Positions 8,744 to 25,790 of a stretch of 64,000 nucleotides of DNA are shown piece by piece. Position 1 is the first letter of the stretch, and every line of letters begins with the position of its first letter. Position numbers and translations under genes: made by a program. Under the pieces are notes generated by a model. It saw only the letters and a list, made by a program, of their open reading frames with translations. It made no database searches and was not told where the DNA came from. The DNA comes from JBEVJK01 sp963791325 (GTDB lineage Bacteria > Pseudomonadota > Alphaproteobacteria > Rhizobiales > Rhizobiaceae): contig CAWBRU010000018.1 in the NCBI GenBank assembly GCA_963791325.1, positions 310,001 to 374,000 on the forward strand. Reading direction: 5' to 3'.

Positions 8744-9478
8744 TCAACGCAACGGTTCGTCGTCCGCCACCGTGGTCGAGTGGCCGCCGCCCCGCAGAAT
8801 GGCGCCGAAACCGCCACGCTCGTGGATGGAATAGACGATTATCGGGATGTGGTTTTCCCGCGCAAGGGCGATCGCGGCGGTGTCCATGATCATCAGCCCC
8901 CTGGTCAGTACGTCCTTGTGGCTGATCCGCTCATAGCGCACGGCGCGCGGGTCCTTCTTGGGATCGGCCGAGTAGACGCCATCGACCTGGGTGCCCTTGA
9001 ACAGCGCATCGGCGCCGATCTCGGCGGCGCGCAGCGCAGCGGCGGAGTCGGTGGTGAAGAACGGATTGCCGGTGCCGCCGGCAAAGATCACCACGCGGCC
9101 TTCGTTCATGTAGGCGGTCGCCTGGCGCTGCGAAAAGCTCTCGCAGATCTCGGGCATGGCGATCGCCGAAAGCACGACCGAATCGACGCCGATCTTGACC
9201 AGCGAGGTGCGCAGCGCCAGGGAATTGATGACGGTGGCGAGCATGCCCATGTGGTCGCCCGTGACCCGGTCGCCTCCCTTGGAGGCGACGGCCAGGCCGC
9301 GGAAGATGTTGCCGCCGCCGATCACCACGCCGACCTCGACGCCAAGCTCGCGGGCCTCGGCGATATCGGCGGCAATGCCGTCGACGACCGACACGTCGAT
9401 GCCGAACCCCTGCTCGCCCATCAGCGCCTCGCCCGACGCCTTGAGCAGCACGCGCCGGTAGAGCGGTTTGATTGTCAT
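8744..9478 (-). CDS. pyrH: PyrH, UMP kinase
   Basis: This 244-residue bacterial UMP kinase of the amino-acid kinase fold phosphorylates UMP to UDP. Diagnostic stretches are YRRVLLKASGEALMG at the start (nucleotide loop), VGVVIGGGNIFRG near residue 55 and VIFAGGTGNPFFTTDSAAAL near residue 130. It lies between tsf and frr, the near-universal bacterial order. The 145-base gap to tsf may hold a promoter, though none is clear. Confidence 0.96.
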   Translation of the reverse strand: MTIKPLYRRVLLKASGEALMGEQGFGIDVSVVDGIAADIAEARELGVEVGVVIGGGNIFRGLAVASKGGDRVTGDHMGMLATVINSLALRTSLVKIGVDSVVLSAIAMPEICESFSQRQATAYMNEGRVVIFAGGTGNPFFTTDSAAALRAAEIGADALFKGTQVDGVYSADPKKDPRAVRYERISHKDVLTRGLMIMDTAAIALARENHIPIIVYSIHERGGFGAILRGGGHSTTVADDEPLR

Positions 9479-9622
9479 CGAAGTCCTCGTCGACCCTCAT
9501 CCGGCAGGCTTGGACGCCGCCGGATGCCGTCAGCAGTTGGAGTCGCTGCCTACACGAAGGCCACCACGATGTCACGCAAGGCTTCAGGCCGCGCCCGACG
9601 CCGCAGGAAAATCGCGGCGCGC

Positions 9623-10543
9623 CTACTTCTTGACGGCCGCCGCGACTTCCGCGGCGAAGTCGGTCGTCTCACGGTCGATACCCTCGCCGAGCGCGTAGCG
9701 AGCGAAGCCGGCGATCTTCGCCGGTGCGCCGATCGTCTTTTCCGCCTCCTTCAGCGCCTGCTCGACCGTCACGTCCGGGTTGATGACGAAGGCCTGCTTC
9801 AGCAGCACGACCTCCTCGTAGAACTTGCGCAGGCGGCCCTCGACCATCTTCTCGATGATCGCATCGGGCTTACCCGATTGGCGTGCCTGGTCGGTAAAGA
9901 TCGCGCGCTCGCGCTCGACCGCGGCCGGGTCGACCTCTTCGGCGGTCAGCGCCAGCGGATTGGTCGCCGCCACATGCATGGCCACTTGGCGGGCGAAAAC
10001 GCGGGCTGCCTCCGCGTCGCCCGCCGTCTGCAGCGCCACCAGCACGCCGAGCTTGCCGAGTCCGTCGGCGACGGTGTTGTGCGTATAGGTGGCCACCGCT
10101 CCCTCGCCGACCGCGAGCTTGGCAGAGCGGCGGAAGCCGAGGTTCTCCCCGATGGTGCCGACAGCATCCTTGATGGTCTCGGTCACCGACTTGTCGGAAC
10201 CGGGGTAGCGGGCGGCAGCGACCGCTTCGGTGTCGCCATGGACCAGCGCGACCTTTGCCACATTGCGCACGATCGTCTGGAACGCCTCGTTGCGGGCGAC
10301 GAAGTCGGTCTCGGAGTTCACCTCCACGATCGCCGCCTCCCGGCCGCCGCTGTCGACCCCGATCAGCCCTTCCGCGGCGGTGCGGCTGGCCTTCTTGTCG
10401 GCCTTGGCGATGCCCTTCTTGCGCAGCCAGTCGACGGCGGAGTCCATGTCGCCGTCGGTCGCGGCCAGCGCAGCCTTGCAGTCCATCATGCCGGCGCCGC
10501 TCAGCTCGCGCAGTTCTTTCACTTGTGCCGCCGTGATCGTCAT
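9623..10543 (-). CDS. tsf: Elongation factor Ts
   Basis: This 306-residue guanine-nucleotide exchange factor for EF-Tu starts at the ATG at 10543 (MTITAAQVKELRELSGAGMM). The N-terminal UBA-like domain runs to about residue 60, with the TDGDMDSAVDWLRKKGIAKA block. The core motif VEVNSETDFVARNEAF interacts with EF-Tu. The open frame extends about 90 codons upstream, but those residues are arginine-rich translation of the GC-rich spacer and are not EF-Ts. Confidence 0.96.
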   Translation of the reverse strand: MTITAAQVKELRELSGAGMMDCKAALAATDGDMDSAVDWLRKKGIAKADKKASRTAAEGLIGVDSGGREAAIVEVNSETDFVARNEAFQTIVRNVAKVALVHGDTEAVAAARYPGSDKSVTETIKDAVGTIGENLGFRRSAKLAVGEGAVATYTHNTVADGLGKLGVLVALQTAGDAEAARVFARQVAMHVAATNPLALTAEEVDPAAVERERAIFTDQARQSGKPDAIIEKMVEGRLRKFYEEVVLLKQAFVINPDVTVEQALKEAEKTIGAPAKIAGFARYALGEGIDRETTDFAAEVAAAVKK

Positions 10544-10592
10544 ATCCGCCTCGTCTGGTTCGATGTCTTCAAGGCACCCTTCGCCGGGTGGT

Positions 10593-10615
10593 GCCGCGGC
10601 CGCGCAGGCCGCGGC
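10593..10615 (-). promoter_or_regulatory. Strong hairpin between rpsB and tsf
   Basis: GCCGCGGCC and GGCCGCGGC form a perfect 9-bp GC stem around a 5-base loop, inside the 122-base rpsB-tsf gap. No T-run follows on the minus strand, so it is not a complete intrinsic terminator. In Escherichia coli the rpsB-tsf gap carries an attenuator that lowers tsf expression; a similar role here is inference. Confidence 0.45.
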
Positions 10616-10665
10616 CGCCAGGTCGGGGAAGCCTCGCAATCGCGGCCGGCCGTCCGGCCGCGACC

Positions 10666-11454
10666 TCAGGCGCCGGCGCTGGGCTGGTCGCCGGCCGGTG
10701 CGGCCTCGAGGGCCGGCTCGACCGGAGTCTCGACAGCGGCGCCGACATCGACGCCCAGCGCCCCTTGCTGACGCGCAATGCCGTCGATGGCCGCCTTGGC
10801 GATCAGATCGCAATAGAGTGCAATCGCACGCTGAGCGTCGTCATTGCCCGGGATCGGAAAATCGATCTTGTCGGGATCGCAGTTGGAATCGATCACCGCG
10901 ACCACCGGAATGCTGAGCCGCTTGGCCTCTTGGATCGCGATCGCTTCCTTGTTGGTGTCGATGACGAACATCAGGTCGGGGGTGGAGCCCATGTCCTTGA
11001 TGCCGCCCAGCGCCTTGTCGAGCTTCTCGCGCTCGCGGTCGAGGTTGAGCCGCTCCTTCTTGGTGAAGCCCTGCTGCTCGCCGGTGAGCATCTCGTCGAG
11101 CTTGCGCAGCCGCTGGATCGAATTGGAGATCGTCTTCCAATTGGTGAGCATGCCGCCGAGCCAGCGCGAGTTGACGTAATACTGGGCCGAGCGCTGGGCC
11201 GCGTCGGCGACGATCTCGGACGCCTGGCGCTTGGTGCCGACGAACAGCACGCGGCCACCCTTGGCGACGGTGTCGGACACCTGCTTCAGCGCCTGGTGCA
11301 GCAGGGGCACGGTCTGCGACAGGTCGATGACGTGAATGTTGTTGCGGGCGCCATAGATGTAGGGCGCCATCTTGGGGTTCCAGCGATGCGTCTGGTGACC
11401 GAAGTGAACGCCAGCTTCCAAGAGCTGGCGCATGCTGAATTCAGGCAGAGCCAT
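10666..11454 (-). CDS. rpsB: Ribosomal protein S2
   Basis: This 262-residue small-subunit protein starts at the ATG at 11454 (MALPEFSMRQLLEAGVHFGH), preceded by GGAAAGGAAC. Conserved blocks are TVPLLHQALKQV, FVGTKRQA, YVNSRWLGGMLTNW and PDLMFVIDTNKE. The last ~30 residues form an Ala/Pro/acidic tail (VETPVEPALEAAPAGDQ) that is longer than in E. coli, as in several alphaproteobacteria. It is the first gene of the rpsB-tsf-pyrH-frr series and has its own promoter upstream. Confidence 0.96.
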   Translation of the reverse strand: MALPEFSMRQLLEAGVHFGHQTHRWNPKMAPYIYGARNNIHVIDLSQTVPLLHQALKQVSDTVAKGGRVLFVGTKRQASEIVADAAQRSAQYYVNSRWLGGMLTNWKTISNSIQRLRKLDEMLTGEQQGFTKKERLNLDREREKLDKALGGIKDMGSTPDLMFVIDTNKEAIAIQEAKRLSIPVVAVIDSNCDPDKIDFPIPGNDDAQRAIALYCDLIAKAAIDGIARQQGALGVDVGAAVETPVEPALEAAPAGDQPSAGA

Positions 11455-11586
11455 GTCAAGTTCCTTTCCGGTTGGCCTCCACGGACATCGACGAGGTGGG
11501 GCCGGACGGGCCCTCTCTCGCCACCGGAGGTCGCCGCCGGATTTCTCCCGGCCGGAAACCAAAGTCCGTGTGTGGAATGCCGGCGC

Positions 11587-11615
11587 ATATAGAGGCTGAG
11601 CGCGGCAAATGCAAG
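11587..11615 (-). promoter_or_regulatory. Housekeeping promoter of the rpsB operon
   Basis: On the minus strand CTTGCA is followed after exactly 17 bases by CTATAT, a near-ideal alphaproteobacterial sigma-70 promoter (CTTGAC/CTTGCA-N17-CTATAT). It lies about 135 bases upstream of the rpsB start and just downstream of the end of the DUF4031 gene. The long leader could hold S2 autoregulation; no specific structure was assigned. Confidence 0.7.
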
Positions 11616-11657
11616 CCGCCGGTCCGGCCTTGACGGGCTGGGCTGCCGGACCCCCGA

Positions 11658-11969
11658 TCAGCGGACCGCGACGCTGCGGCGGGCCGGAGCCGCAGCTGCG
11701 AGCTTGCCCTCCCTCACCCGCACTCTGCGGAACACGTGGACGATCTCTTCGCGGCTGCAGGCGACCGCGCCCAGCGCCAGCGCCCGCTGCCGTTCATAGG
11801 CGGTCAGGTCGTAATGCGGCGCGGTGGTCTTCGGCGGCCCCTGATAGATCAGCCGGTGGATGCCGAGGCGCGCGGCGAAACGGTGCAACTCCGCCTCCTC
11901 GTCCGCAAGCATATGGCACCAGCGCTTGCCGACCCAGCGCCACAGCGCATCGTCGACATAGACGGCCAC
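11658..11969 (-). CDS. DUF4031 domain protein
   Basis: This 103-residue protein starts MAVYVDDALWRWVGKRWCHM and contains DEEAELHRFAARLGIHRLIY and HYDLTAYERQRALALGA, the signature of the small DUF4031 family. The biochemical function is unknown. It ends upstream of the rpsB promoter and starts 10 bases after eipB ends, so it is probably cotranscribed with eipB. The C-terminus is Ala/Arg-rich. Confidence 0.8.
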   Translation of the reverse strand: MAVYVDDALWRWVGKRWCHMLADEEAELHRFAARLGIHRLIYQGPPKTTAPHYDLTAYERQRALALGAVACSREEIVHVFRRVRVREGKLAAAAPARRSVAVR

Positions 11970-11979
11970 GCCCTGCCGC

Positions 11980-12810
11980 CTACTTCTTGCAGGCCTTCGG
12001 CTTGTCGAACAGCGACAGGCTGACCAGCTTGCCCTTCATCGAGAAGTCGCCGTAGTCCATCTCGAGATCGCGGGTCAGGCCGTTCTCGTGCATCTTGAAG
12101 CTGATGCGGTATTCCGGCGTTTCTTCGCCGCCCTTGTCCAACTCGTCGAAATAAGCGATGTCGACCGGCCAGTAGGCGTCCTTGTCGAGGCCCTGCGCAA
12201 GCGCGGGAAGCTCGGGGTCGGACTTCTGGGCCGTCTCCTTCTTGCCGATGACGACGGTGGTGGTCATCACCCGATCGGCATCCTCGGAGCCGTCGAACAG
12301 ATTGGTCTCGTAGAAGGTTTGGCCCTTCTCCGCCTTCTCGATCAGCTCGAGCAGATGCTGGGTCGGGAAGCGGGTGGGCGCCAGGTCGAGCAGCTGCTGC
12401 TGCGGGCGCTCGATGTCGACCACCAATCCGTTGGCGCCGAGCTTGGCGGTGCCTTTGACCTCCTTGTCGAGGTTCTGGTCGACGAAGGACTTGGTGACGA
12501 AGCTGAAGGACTTTCCGTCGCCCTCCTCGAAAGTGGTGGTCTGCTGGTCGGTGAGTCGCGAATTCTCGCCTGTGTCGATGCGGGTGACGAAGCGGAACGT
12601 CACCGTATAGCCCTCGCAGGGCGAGCCGTTGAACTCGTAGACCATGCGCCCCGACAGCCCGGTGATGCCCGACTTGTCGGAGGCTTTGTCGAGCGCCAGG
12701 TCATAGACGGCGCGGTGCGGCGCCAGGAGAGGCACCGCCGCGGCGGGAAGCGCCGCAAGCAAAGCGGGCGCGGCGGCAGTGGCGGCAATCAGGCTGCTCA
12801 AACGTCTCAA
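11980..12810 (-). CDS. eipB: EipB-like cell envelope integrity protein (DUF1849)
   Basis: This 276-residue protein has a signal peptide (cleavage expected after ALPAAA, about residue 25). The mature part begins VPLLAPHRAVYDLALDKASD, typical of DUF1849. Brucella EipB is a periplasmic beta-spiral protein that supports envelope integrity and carries one conserved disulfide; here two cysteines stand in matching places, Cys65 (GSPCEGY) and Cys274 (KPKACKK). A periplasmic envelope role is inferred by family. It is read divergently from the RidA gene across about 136 bases. Confidence 0.85.
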   Translation of the reverse strand: MRRLSSLIAATAAAPALLAALPAAAVPLLAPHRAVYDLALDKASDKSGITGLSGRMVYEFNGSPCEGYTVTFRFVTRIDTGENSRLTDQQTTTFEEGDGKSFSFVTKSFVDQNLDKEVKGTAKLGANGLVVDIERPQQQLLDLAPTRFPTQHLLELIEKAEKGQTFYETNLFDGSEDADRVMTTTVVIGKKETAQKSDPELPALAQGLDKDAYWPVDIAYFDELDKGGEETPEYRISFKMHENGLTRDLEMDYGDFSMKGKLVSLSLFDKPKACKK

Positions 12811-12946
12811 GGAACCACTCCAATTGGCGGGCGCGACCCATGGGGAAAGAGTCGCCTACAATAAAAAAAGTCGTGGCGGAAGCGAGGCAAATTTAGCAGG
12901 CTCGCGGCCTCGGCCCGGCAGCGGGCCTGACGCGGAGGAGGCGGCC

Positions 12947-13411
12947 ATGGCAGAGACGATCGAGGCGCGGTTGAGGGAATTGGGCGTGGTGCTGCCGGCG
13001 GCCGCAGCGCCGGCAGCCAATTATGTGCCGTTCGCCAGAACCGGCGCACTGCTCTTCACCGCCGGCCAGCTGCCGCTCGAAAACGGCAAGCTGGCGGTGG
13101 CCGGGCTGCTCGGCGACGATGTCGACGTCGCCTCCGGCCAGCGCGGTGCGCGGCTCTGCGCCGTCAATATCCTGGCGCAAGCCAAAGCCGCCCTCGGCGA
13201 CCTCGAGAAGATCCGCCGGCTCGTCAAGATCACCGCCTTCGTCGCCTCGGCCCCGGGCTTCAGCGAACAGCATCTCGTCGCCAATGGCGCCTCCGACTTG
13301 CTCGTCCAAGTGCTCGGCGAGCGGGGCAAGCATGCCCGCTCGGCGGTCGGCACGGCCGCCCTGCCGCTCGGAGCCGCCGTCGAGGTCGAAGCGATCTTCG
13401 AGGTCGAATAG
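12947..13411 (+). CDS. RidA family protein (reactive imine/enamine deaminase-like)
   Basis: This 154-residue protein of the RidA/YjgF fold has FARTGALLFTAGQLPLENG near residue 27 and NILAQAKAALGDLEKIRRLV near residue 70. The ending RSAVGTAALPLGAAVEVEAI contains the region equivalent to the substrate-carboxylate Arg of RidA. RidA enzymes hydrolyse reactive 2-aminoacrylate imines, but this longer subgroup is less well characterised. The start ATG at 12947 has a GGAGGAGG site upstream. It is the first of five rightward genes. Confidence 0.85.
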   Translation: MAETIEARLRELGVVLPAAAAPAANYVPFARTGALLFTAGQLPLENGKLAVAGLLGDDVDVASGQRGARLCAVNILAQAKAALGDLEKIRRLVKITAFVASAPGFSEQHLVANGASDLLVQVLGERGKHARSAVGTAALPLGAAVEVEAIFEVE

Positions 13412-13431
13412 CAAAGCGAAGGGGGACCGTC

Positions 13432-14160
13432 ATGACCGACATCGCCTGGCTGACCGAGCGGCCGATCGCCCACCGCGGCTTCCACGACCTCAACCATGAG
13501 CGTTGGGAGAACACGCTTGCCGCCTTCGCTGCGGCCGCAGCGCGCGGCTATGCCATCGAGTGCGATGTCCAGCTTTCCAGCGACGGAGTGCCGGTGATCT
13601 TCCACGATCATGGGCTGGAACGGGTGGTCGGTACTGGCGGGCTCGTCTGGCAGCGCACGGCACGCGAGCTCGCCTCGCTCAGGATCGGCGGCACCGACGA
13701 GCATGTGCCGACGCTCAAGGAAATGCTCGATCTGGTCCACGGCCGGGTGCCGCTGGTCGTCGAGCTCAAGGGCATTCCGGGCCGCGACGAGGGCCTGGTG
13801 CAGCGTGTCTGCGAGATGCTGCGCGCCTATGGCGGCAGGGCTGCGATCATGTCCTTCGACCATTGGCTGGTGCGCCAGTTCCCGGCTCACGCCGGCGACC
13901 TGCCGACCGGCCTGACCGCCTGCGGCGCTCGCGACCATGAGCTCGAAGCCCACTTCTCGATGCTGGCGCACGGACTGTCGTTCGTCTCCTACGGCCTGTT
14001 CGACATGCCCAACGGCTTCACCAGCTTCGTGCGCGAGCGGCTGAAGATGCCGGTTATCTCGTGGACGATCCGTACCCCGGAAGAGGCGGCGCGGTCTCCT
14101 GCGCTGGCGGATCAGATCACCTTCGAAGGATTTGAGCCAACGCCGCTGACAACTGCGTGA
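13432..14160 (+). CDS. Glycerophosphodiester phosphodiesterase
   Basis: This 242-residue GDPD-family enzyme hydrolyses glycerophosphodiesters to glycerol-3-phosphate and an alcohol. It has the paired catalytic signature IAHRGFHDLNHERWENTLAA near residue 13 and ECDVQLSSDGVPVIFHDH near residue 43, giving the metal-binding Glu/Asp and catalytic His. No signal peptide is visible, so it is probably cytoplasmic. A good GAAGGGGG ribosome site lies upstream, and the gene follows ridA by 20 bases. Confidence 0.92.
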   Translation: MTDIAWLTERPIAHRGFHDLNHERWENTLAAFAAAAARGYAIECDVQLSSDGVPVIFHDHGLERVVGTGGLVWQRTARELASLRIGGTDEHVPTLKEMLDLVHGRVPLVVELKGIPGRDEGLVQRVCEMLRAYGGRAAIMSFDHWLVRQFPAHAGDLPTGLTACGARDHELEAHFSMLAHGLSFVSYGLFDMPNGFTSFVRERLKMPVISWTIRTPEEAARSPALADQITFEGFEPTPLTTA

Positions 14161-14221
14161 GAGGCGGGCTGCGCACCGGGGCGGGGCTTGCATCCGCTGC
14201 CAGGGAAAATATCTAGAGAGC

Positions 14222-15442
14222 ATGACGACCGAGACCGAAGGCGGCGCGGATCCGGCGGATGGCGCCTCAGCCATCCGCCTTGCCGCGAGCATCGGCGCCT
14301 TCAGCCGCAGCGAATGGGACCAACTCTCGGGAACCCGCCGCGGCGATGACCGGTCCGGCTACAATCCGTTCCTGTCCTACGATTTTCTGAGCGCGCTGGA
14401 GAACTCCGGCTGCGCCGTCGGCCGCACCGGCTGGCAGGGCAACCATTTGCGCCTGGAGTCGGCCGATGGCCGGCTGATCGGCGCCGTGCCCTGCTATCTC
14501 AAGTCGCACAGTCAGGGCGAATATGTCTTCGACCATGGCTGGGCGGATGCGTTCGAGCGTGCCGGCGGCCGCTATTATCCCAAGCTGCAGGCGTCGATCC
14601 CGTTCACGCCGGTGACCGGTCCGCGGCTGCTGCCGCGCCGCGACAGCGCCCGACCCGTGGCGATCCGCAGCATGCTGGCCGAAGGACTGAAAGCGGTGAC
14701 CGAGCGGCTCGACGTTTCTTCGGCGCATGTCACTTTCTCGGCCGACGCGGACATGGACGCGTTGCGCCAGGCGGGCTATCTCGACCGCACCGACCAGCAG
14801 TTCCATTTCATCAATGACGGCTATGCCTCTTACGACGACTTTCTCGGCACCCTTGCCTCACGCAAGCGCAAGGCGCTGAAGCGCGAGCGACGTGAAGCGC
14901 TCTCTGCCGGGATCACGGTCGATTGGCTGACCGGCAAGGACCTCACCGAGGCCGCCTGGGACGCGTTCTTCGCCTTCTATATGGACACCGGCGGACGCAA
15001 ATGGGGCCGGCCCTATCTCAACCGCAAGTTCTTCTCGCTGGTCGGCCAGACCATGGCCGAGGATGTGCTCCTGGTGATGGCCAAGCGCGCCGGCCGCTAC
15101 ATTGCCGGCGCGATCAATTTCATCGGCTCGGACGCCCTCTATGGCCGCAATTGGGGCTGCATCGAGGACCACCCGTTCCTGCACTTCGAGGTCTGCTATC
15201 ACCAGGCGATCGACTTCGCGATCGCCCGCAAGCTGAGGGTCGTCGAGGCCGGTGCCCAAGGGGAGCACAAGCTGGCCCGCGGCTATATGCCGATCACGAT
15301 GCACTCCGCCCACTACATCGCCCATGCCGGGCTGCGCAGCGCGATCGCCGACTATCTGGTGCGCGAGCGCCGCGAAGTCACGCATGCCGGCGCCTATCTC
15401 GAGGAGCACGGGCCGTTCCGCAAAGGCCCGCCGCCGGGTTGA
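14222..15442 (+). CDS. FemAB/GNAT-like acyltransferase of the COG3146 (DUF482) family
   Basis: This 406-residue protein matches the COG3146 group annotated as peptidogalycan biosynthesis/recognition proteins, with a GNAT-like double fold. Typical stretches are NPFLSYDFLSALENSGCA near residue 42, QFHFINDGYASYDDFLGTL near residue 190 and the basic SRKRKALKRERREAL near residue 213. ARGYMPITMHSAHYI lies near residue 355. The substrate is unknown, and an aminoacyl or N-acyl transfer is only inferred. It lies 61 bases after the glycerophosphodiesterase. Confidence 0.8.
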   Translation: MTTETEGGADPADGASAIRLAASIGAFSRSEWDQLSGTRRGDDRSGYNPFLSYDFLSALENSGCAVGRTGWQGNHLRLESADGRLIGAVPCYLKSHSQGEYVFDHGWADAFERAGGRYYPKLQASIPFTPVTGPRLLPRRDSARPVAIRSMLAEGLKAVTERLDVSSAHVTFSADADMDALRQAGYLDRTDQQFHFINDGYASYDDFLGTLASRKRKALKRERREALSAGITVDWLTGKDLTEAAWDAFFAFYMDTGGRKWGRPYLNRKFFSLVGQTMAEDVLLVMAKRAGRYIAGAINFIGSDALYGRNWGCIEDHPFLHFEVCYHQAIDFAIARKLRVVEAGAQGEHKLARGYMPITMHSAHYIAHAGLRSAIADYLVRERREVTHAGAYLEEHGPFRKGPPPG

Positions 15443-15501
15443 CGGCCGCAGCCGGCTAGCCGAACTATGCCTTGGGCACAGATCCGGGAAAGACAGGCCG
15501 A

Positions 15502-15942
15502 ATGAGCAACGACGCGCGCTACGACGACAGCAACGTCTTCGCCAAGATCCTGCGCGGCGAGCTGCCGGCCGAGAAGATCTACGAGGACCAGGCGACGCTG
15601 GCCATCATGGACATCATGCCGCGCGGCGACGGCCATTGCCTGGTGCTGCCGAAGAAGCCCGCCCGCAATCTGTTCGATGTCGAGGGCGTCAGCCTGGCCG
15701 CCGTCATGGCGACCACCCAGAAGGTCGCCCGCGCGCTGATCCCGGCGTTCAATGCCGACGGGGTCACGGTGCAGCAGTTCAACGAAGAGGCCGGCGGCCA
15801 GGTCGTCTTTCACCTCCACGTCCACATCATCCCGCGCTTCGCCGGGATCGCGCTGCGCCCGCACACCGGGGTGATGGAAAAGCCCGAGGTGCTGCACGCC
15901 AATGCCGAGAAGATACGGGCCGCGCTGAACGCTGCGCCCTGA
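15502..15942 (+). CDS. HIT family (HINT-like) nucleotide hydrolase
   Basis: This 146-residue protein carries the histidine triad HLHVHIIPRF near residue 100, which gives nucleoside phosphoramidase/AMP-lysine hydrolase activity in HINT proteins. The N-terminal half has NVFAKILRGELPAEKIYED and DIMPRGDGHCLVLPKKPARN, standard for the family. The start at 15502 (MSNDARYDD) is favoured over an upstream start at 15472 on family length. Confidence 0.92.
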   Translation: MSNDARYDDSNVFAKILRGELPAEKIYEDQATLAIMDIMPRGDGHCLVLPKKPARNLFDVEGVSLAAVMATTQKVARALIPAFNADGVTVQQFNEEAGGQVVFHLHVHIIPRFAGIALRPHTGVMEKPEVLHANAEKIRAALNAAP

Positions 15943-16036
15943 GCCGCCTTGCCGGCCCACTTTCTTTGCCGCCCACTGTCACATCGGGCAGCGCCTGCTC
16001 GTCATGGGTGAGGCGGGTGGAAAGAAAGGAACCGAC

Positions 16037-16504
16037 ATGTCTCATCATCGCATCGATCCGTTGGCTGTAGCCCCGGAGGCATTGAAGCCGCTGCGCCAGC
16101 TCGAGGCGCAGATCGCCGGCTCGGGGCTCGAGGAAAGCCTCATTCATCTGGTCAAGATGCGGGCCTCGCAGATCAACGGCTGCGCCTTTTGCCTGTTCAT
16201 GCACAGCGCCGACGCCCGGGCGGCGGGCGAGAGCGAGGAGCGGCTCTACCTGCTCAATGCCTGGCAGGAATCGACGCTCTACACACCGCGCGAGCGCGCC
16301 GCATTGGCCTGGACCGAGGCGTTGACACTGATCGCTGAGACCCACGCGCCGGATGCCGACTACGACTTGGCCGCGAGTGAGTTTTCGCCGGTCGAGCTCG
16401 TCCATCTGACGCTGCTGATCGGCACCATCAACATCTGGAACCGGGCCTCGATCGGCTTCCGCAAGGTCAACCCGGGCGAGGCCAAAGTTAAGAAAGCCGC
16501 TTAA
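16037..16504 (+). CDS. Carboxymuconolactone decarboxylase / AhpD-like protein
   Basis: This 155-residue protein belongs to the AhpD/CMD superfamily. The redox CxxC appears as NGCAFCLFMHSADAR near residue 45, with the downstream His of the AhpD-type active site. Such proteins are usually alkylhydroperoxidase-like, but the physiological substrate here is unknown. The start at 16037 (MSHHRIDPLA) follows an AAAGAAAGGAA stretch. It is convergent with rpoC, separated by the rpoC terminator. Confidence 0.87.
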   Translation: MSHHRIDPLAVAPEALKPLRQLEAQIAGSGLEESLIHLVKMRASQINGCAFCLFMHSADARAAGESEERLYLLNAWQESTLYTPRERAALAWTEALTLIAETHAPDADYDLAASEFSPVELVHLTLLIGTINIWNRASIGFRKVNPGEAKVKKAA

Positions 16505-16521
16505 GCTCAACAGCTTGAAAC

Positions 16522-16551
16522 AAAAAAGGCCGCCGGCATGCCCCGGCGGCC
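16522..16551 (-). terminator. Intrinsic terminator of the rpoBC operon
   Basis: On the minus strand GGCCGCCGG pairs with CCGGCGGCC around a 6-base loop and is followed at once by TTTTTTGTTT, a textbook rho-independent terminator. It sits 29 bases after the rpoC stop. The plus strand lacks the T-run, so it serves mainly rpoC. It also shows that rpoC is the last gene of its operon here. Confidence 0.9.
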
Positions 16552-16579
16552 TTGGTGTTGAAGAGTGGTCGTGACGGCG

Positions 16580-20779
<4,200 letters not shown>

Positions 20780-20974
20780 GCCGTTCTCCTTTGCGGACCT
20801 CTCGGAGAGGCCCATTCACAATTCTGGCGAAGGCCGACTGGAGCCTTCGAAGGAACCCGGATCGGCCGCAGCAGCGCAGCCGGATCCGGCGAAGCAATGG
20901 TCCGCGCGCCGGTCGGAACGCGCGGGTCTCTGCCGCTGCCTGTACCCGTCGCCGGGCGGGCAGCGGCCGCGATG

Positions 20975-25111
<4,137 letters not shown>

Positions 25112-25240
25112 CGTCGCTCCTTGCTGCCTTTGTCCAAGCTGCGCCCTGCGGGGGAAGCGCACCTTGCTGATTGTCGCCCGCCGCCGCGGCAGGCACTGCC
25201 ATCGATGTCGACCCGTGATCGGCAAGCGCCAAAAACGGGA

Positions 25241-25290
25241 GAAAACCTGTTTCCGGAAGGCCGCAAACGGCCCTCAGGAAAGAGGTTTTC
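25241..25290 (-). promoter_or_regulatory. Large hairpin in the rplL-rpoB gap (attenuator or RNase processing site)
   Basis: GAAAACCT (25241-25248) pairs with AGGTTTTC (25283-25290). TTCC/GGAA continues the stem and an inner GGCCG-caaa-CGGCC closes it, giving a ~50-base, near-continuous stem. It sits in the 244-base gap between rplL and rpoB. In E. coli the same gap carries an attenuator and an RNase III site that set the ratio of ribosomal protein to polymerase mRNA; position and shape suggest the same role here. Confidence 0.6.
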
Positions 25291-25355
25291 GAACACTCGC
25301 AACAGCGCTTGCCCGGCGACCGGCCGCTGCCGGCCGCCGGGCACGCGCTTGACGC

Positions 25356-25736
25356 TTACTTCAGCTCGACCTTGGCACCAGCCCCTTCGAGCTGGGTCTT
25401 GATCTTCTCGGCGTCGGCCTTGGCGACGGCTTCCTTGACCGGCTTCGGCGCGCCTTCGACGAGGTCCTTGGCCTCCTTGAGGCCGAGCCCGGTGATGGCG
25501 CGCACTTCCTTGATCACGTTGATCTTCTGGGCGCCCGCCTCCATCAGGATGACGTCGAACTCGGTCTTCTCCTCGGCCGGGGCAGCGGCCGCGGCAGCGC
25601 CGCCGCCGGCAGCGGCGACGGCCACCGGGGCAGCCGCCGACACGCCCCACTTCTCCTCGAGCAGCTTCGACAGCTCGGCCGCTTCGAGCACGGTGAGGCT
25701 CGACAGGTCTTCAACGATCTTTGCCAGATCAGCCAT
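25356..25736 (-). CDS. rplL: Ribosomal protein L7/L12
   Basis: This 126-residue stalk protein starts at the ATG at 25736 (MADLAKIVEDLSSLTVLEAA); an in-frame ATG two codons earlier sits directly on the AAAGGAA site and is therefore less likely. The N-terminal dimerisation domain, Ala-rich hinge (AAGGGAAAAAAPAEEK) and C-terminal factor-binding domain (VIKEVRAITGLGLKEAKDLV) are complete. It is 54 bases downstream of rplJ, the conserved pair. Confidence 0.97.
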   Translation of the reverse strand: MADLAKIVEDLSSLTVLEAAELSKLLEEKWGVSAAAPVAVAAAGGGAAAAAAPAEEKTEFDVILMEAGAQKINVIKEVRAITGLGLKEAKDLVEGAPKPVKEAVAKADAEKIKTQLEGAGAKVELK

Positions 25737-25790
25737 TTTCATTTCCTTTCAAAAAGTTCGAACACGTGGTTTGGATGGCGAGGAACGGCC

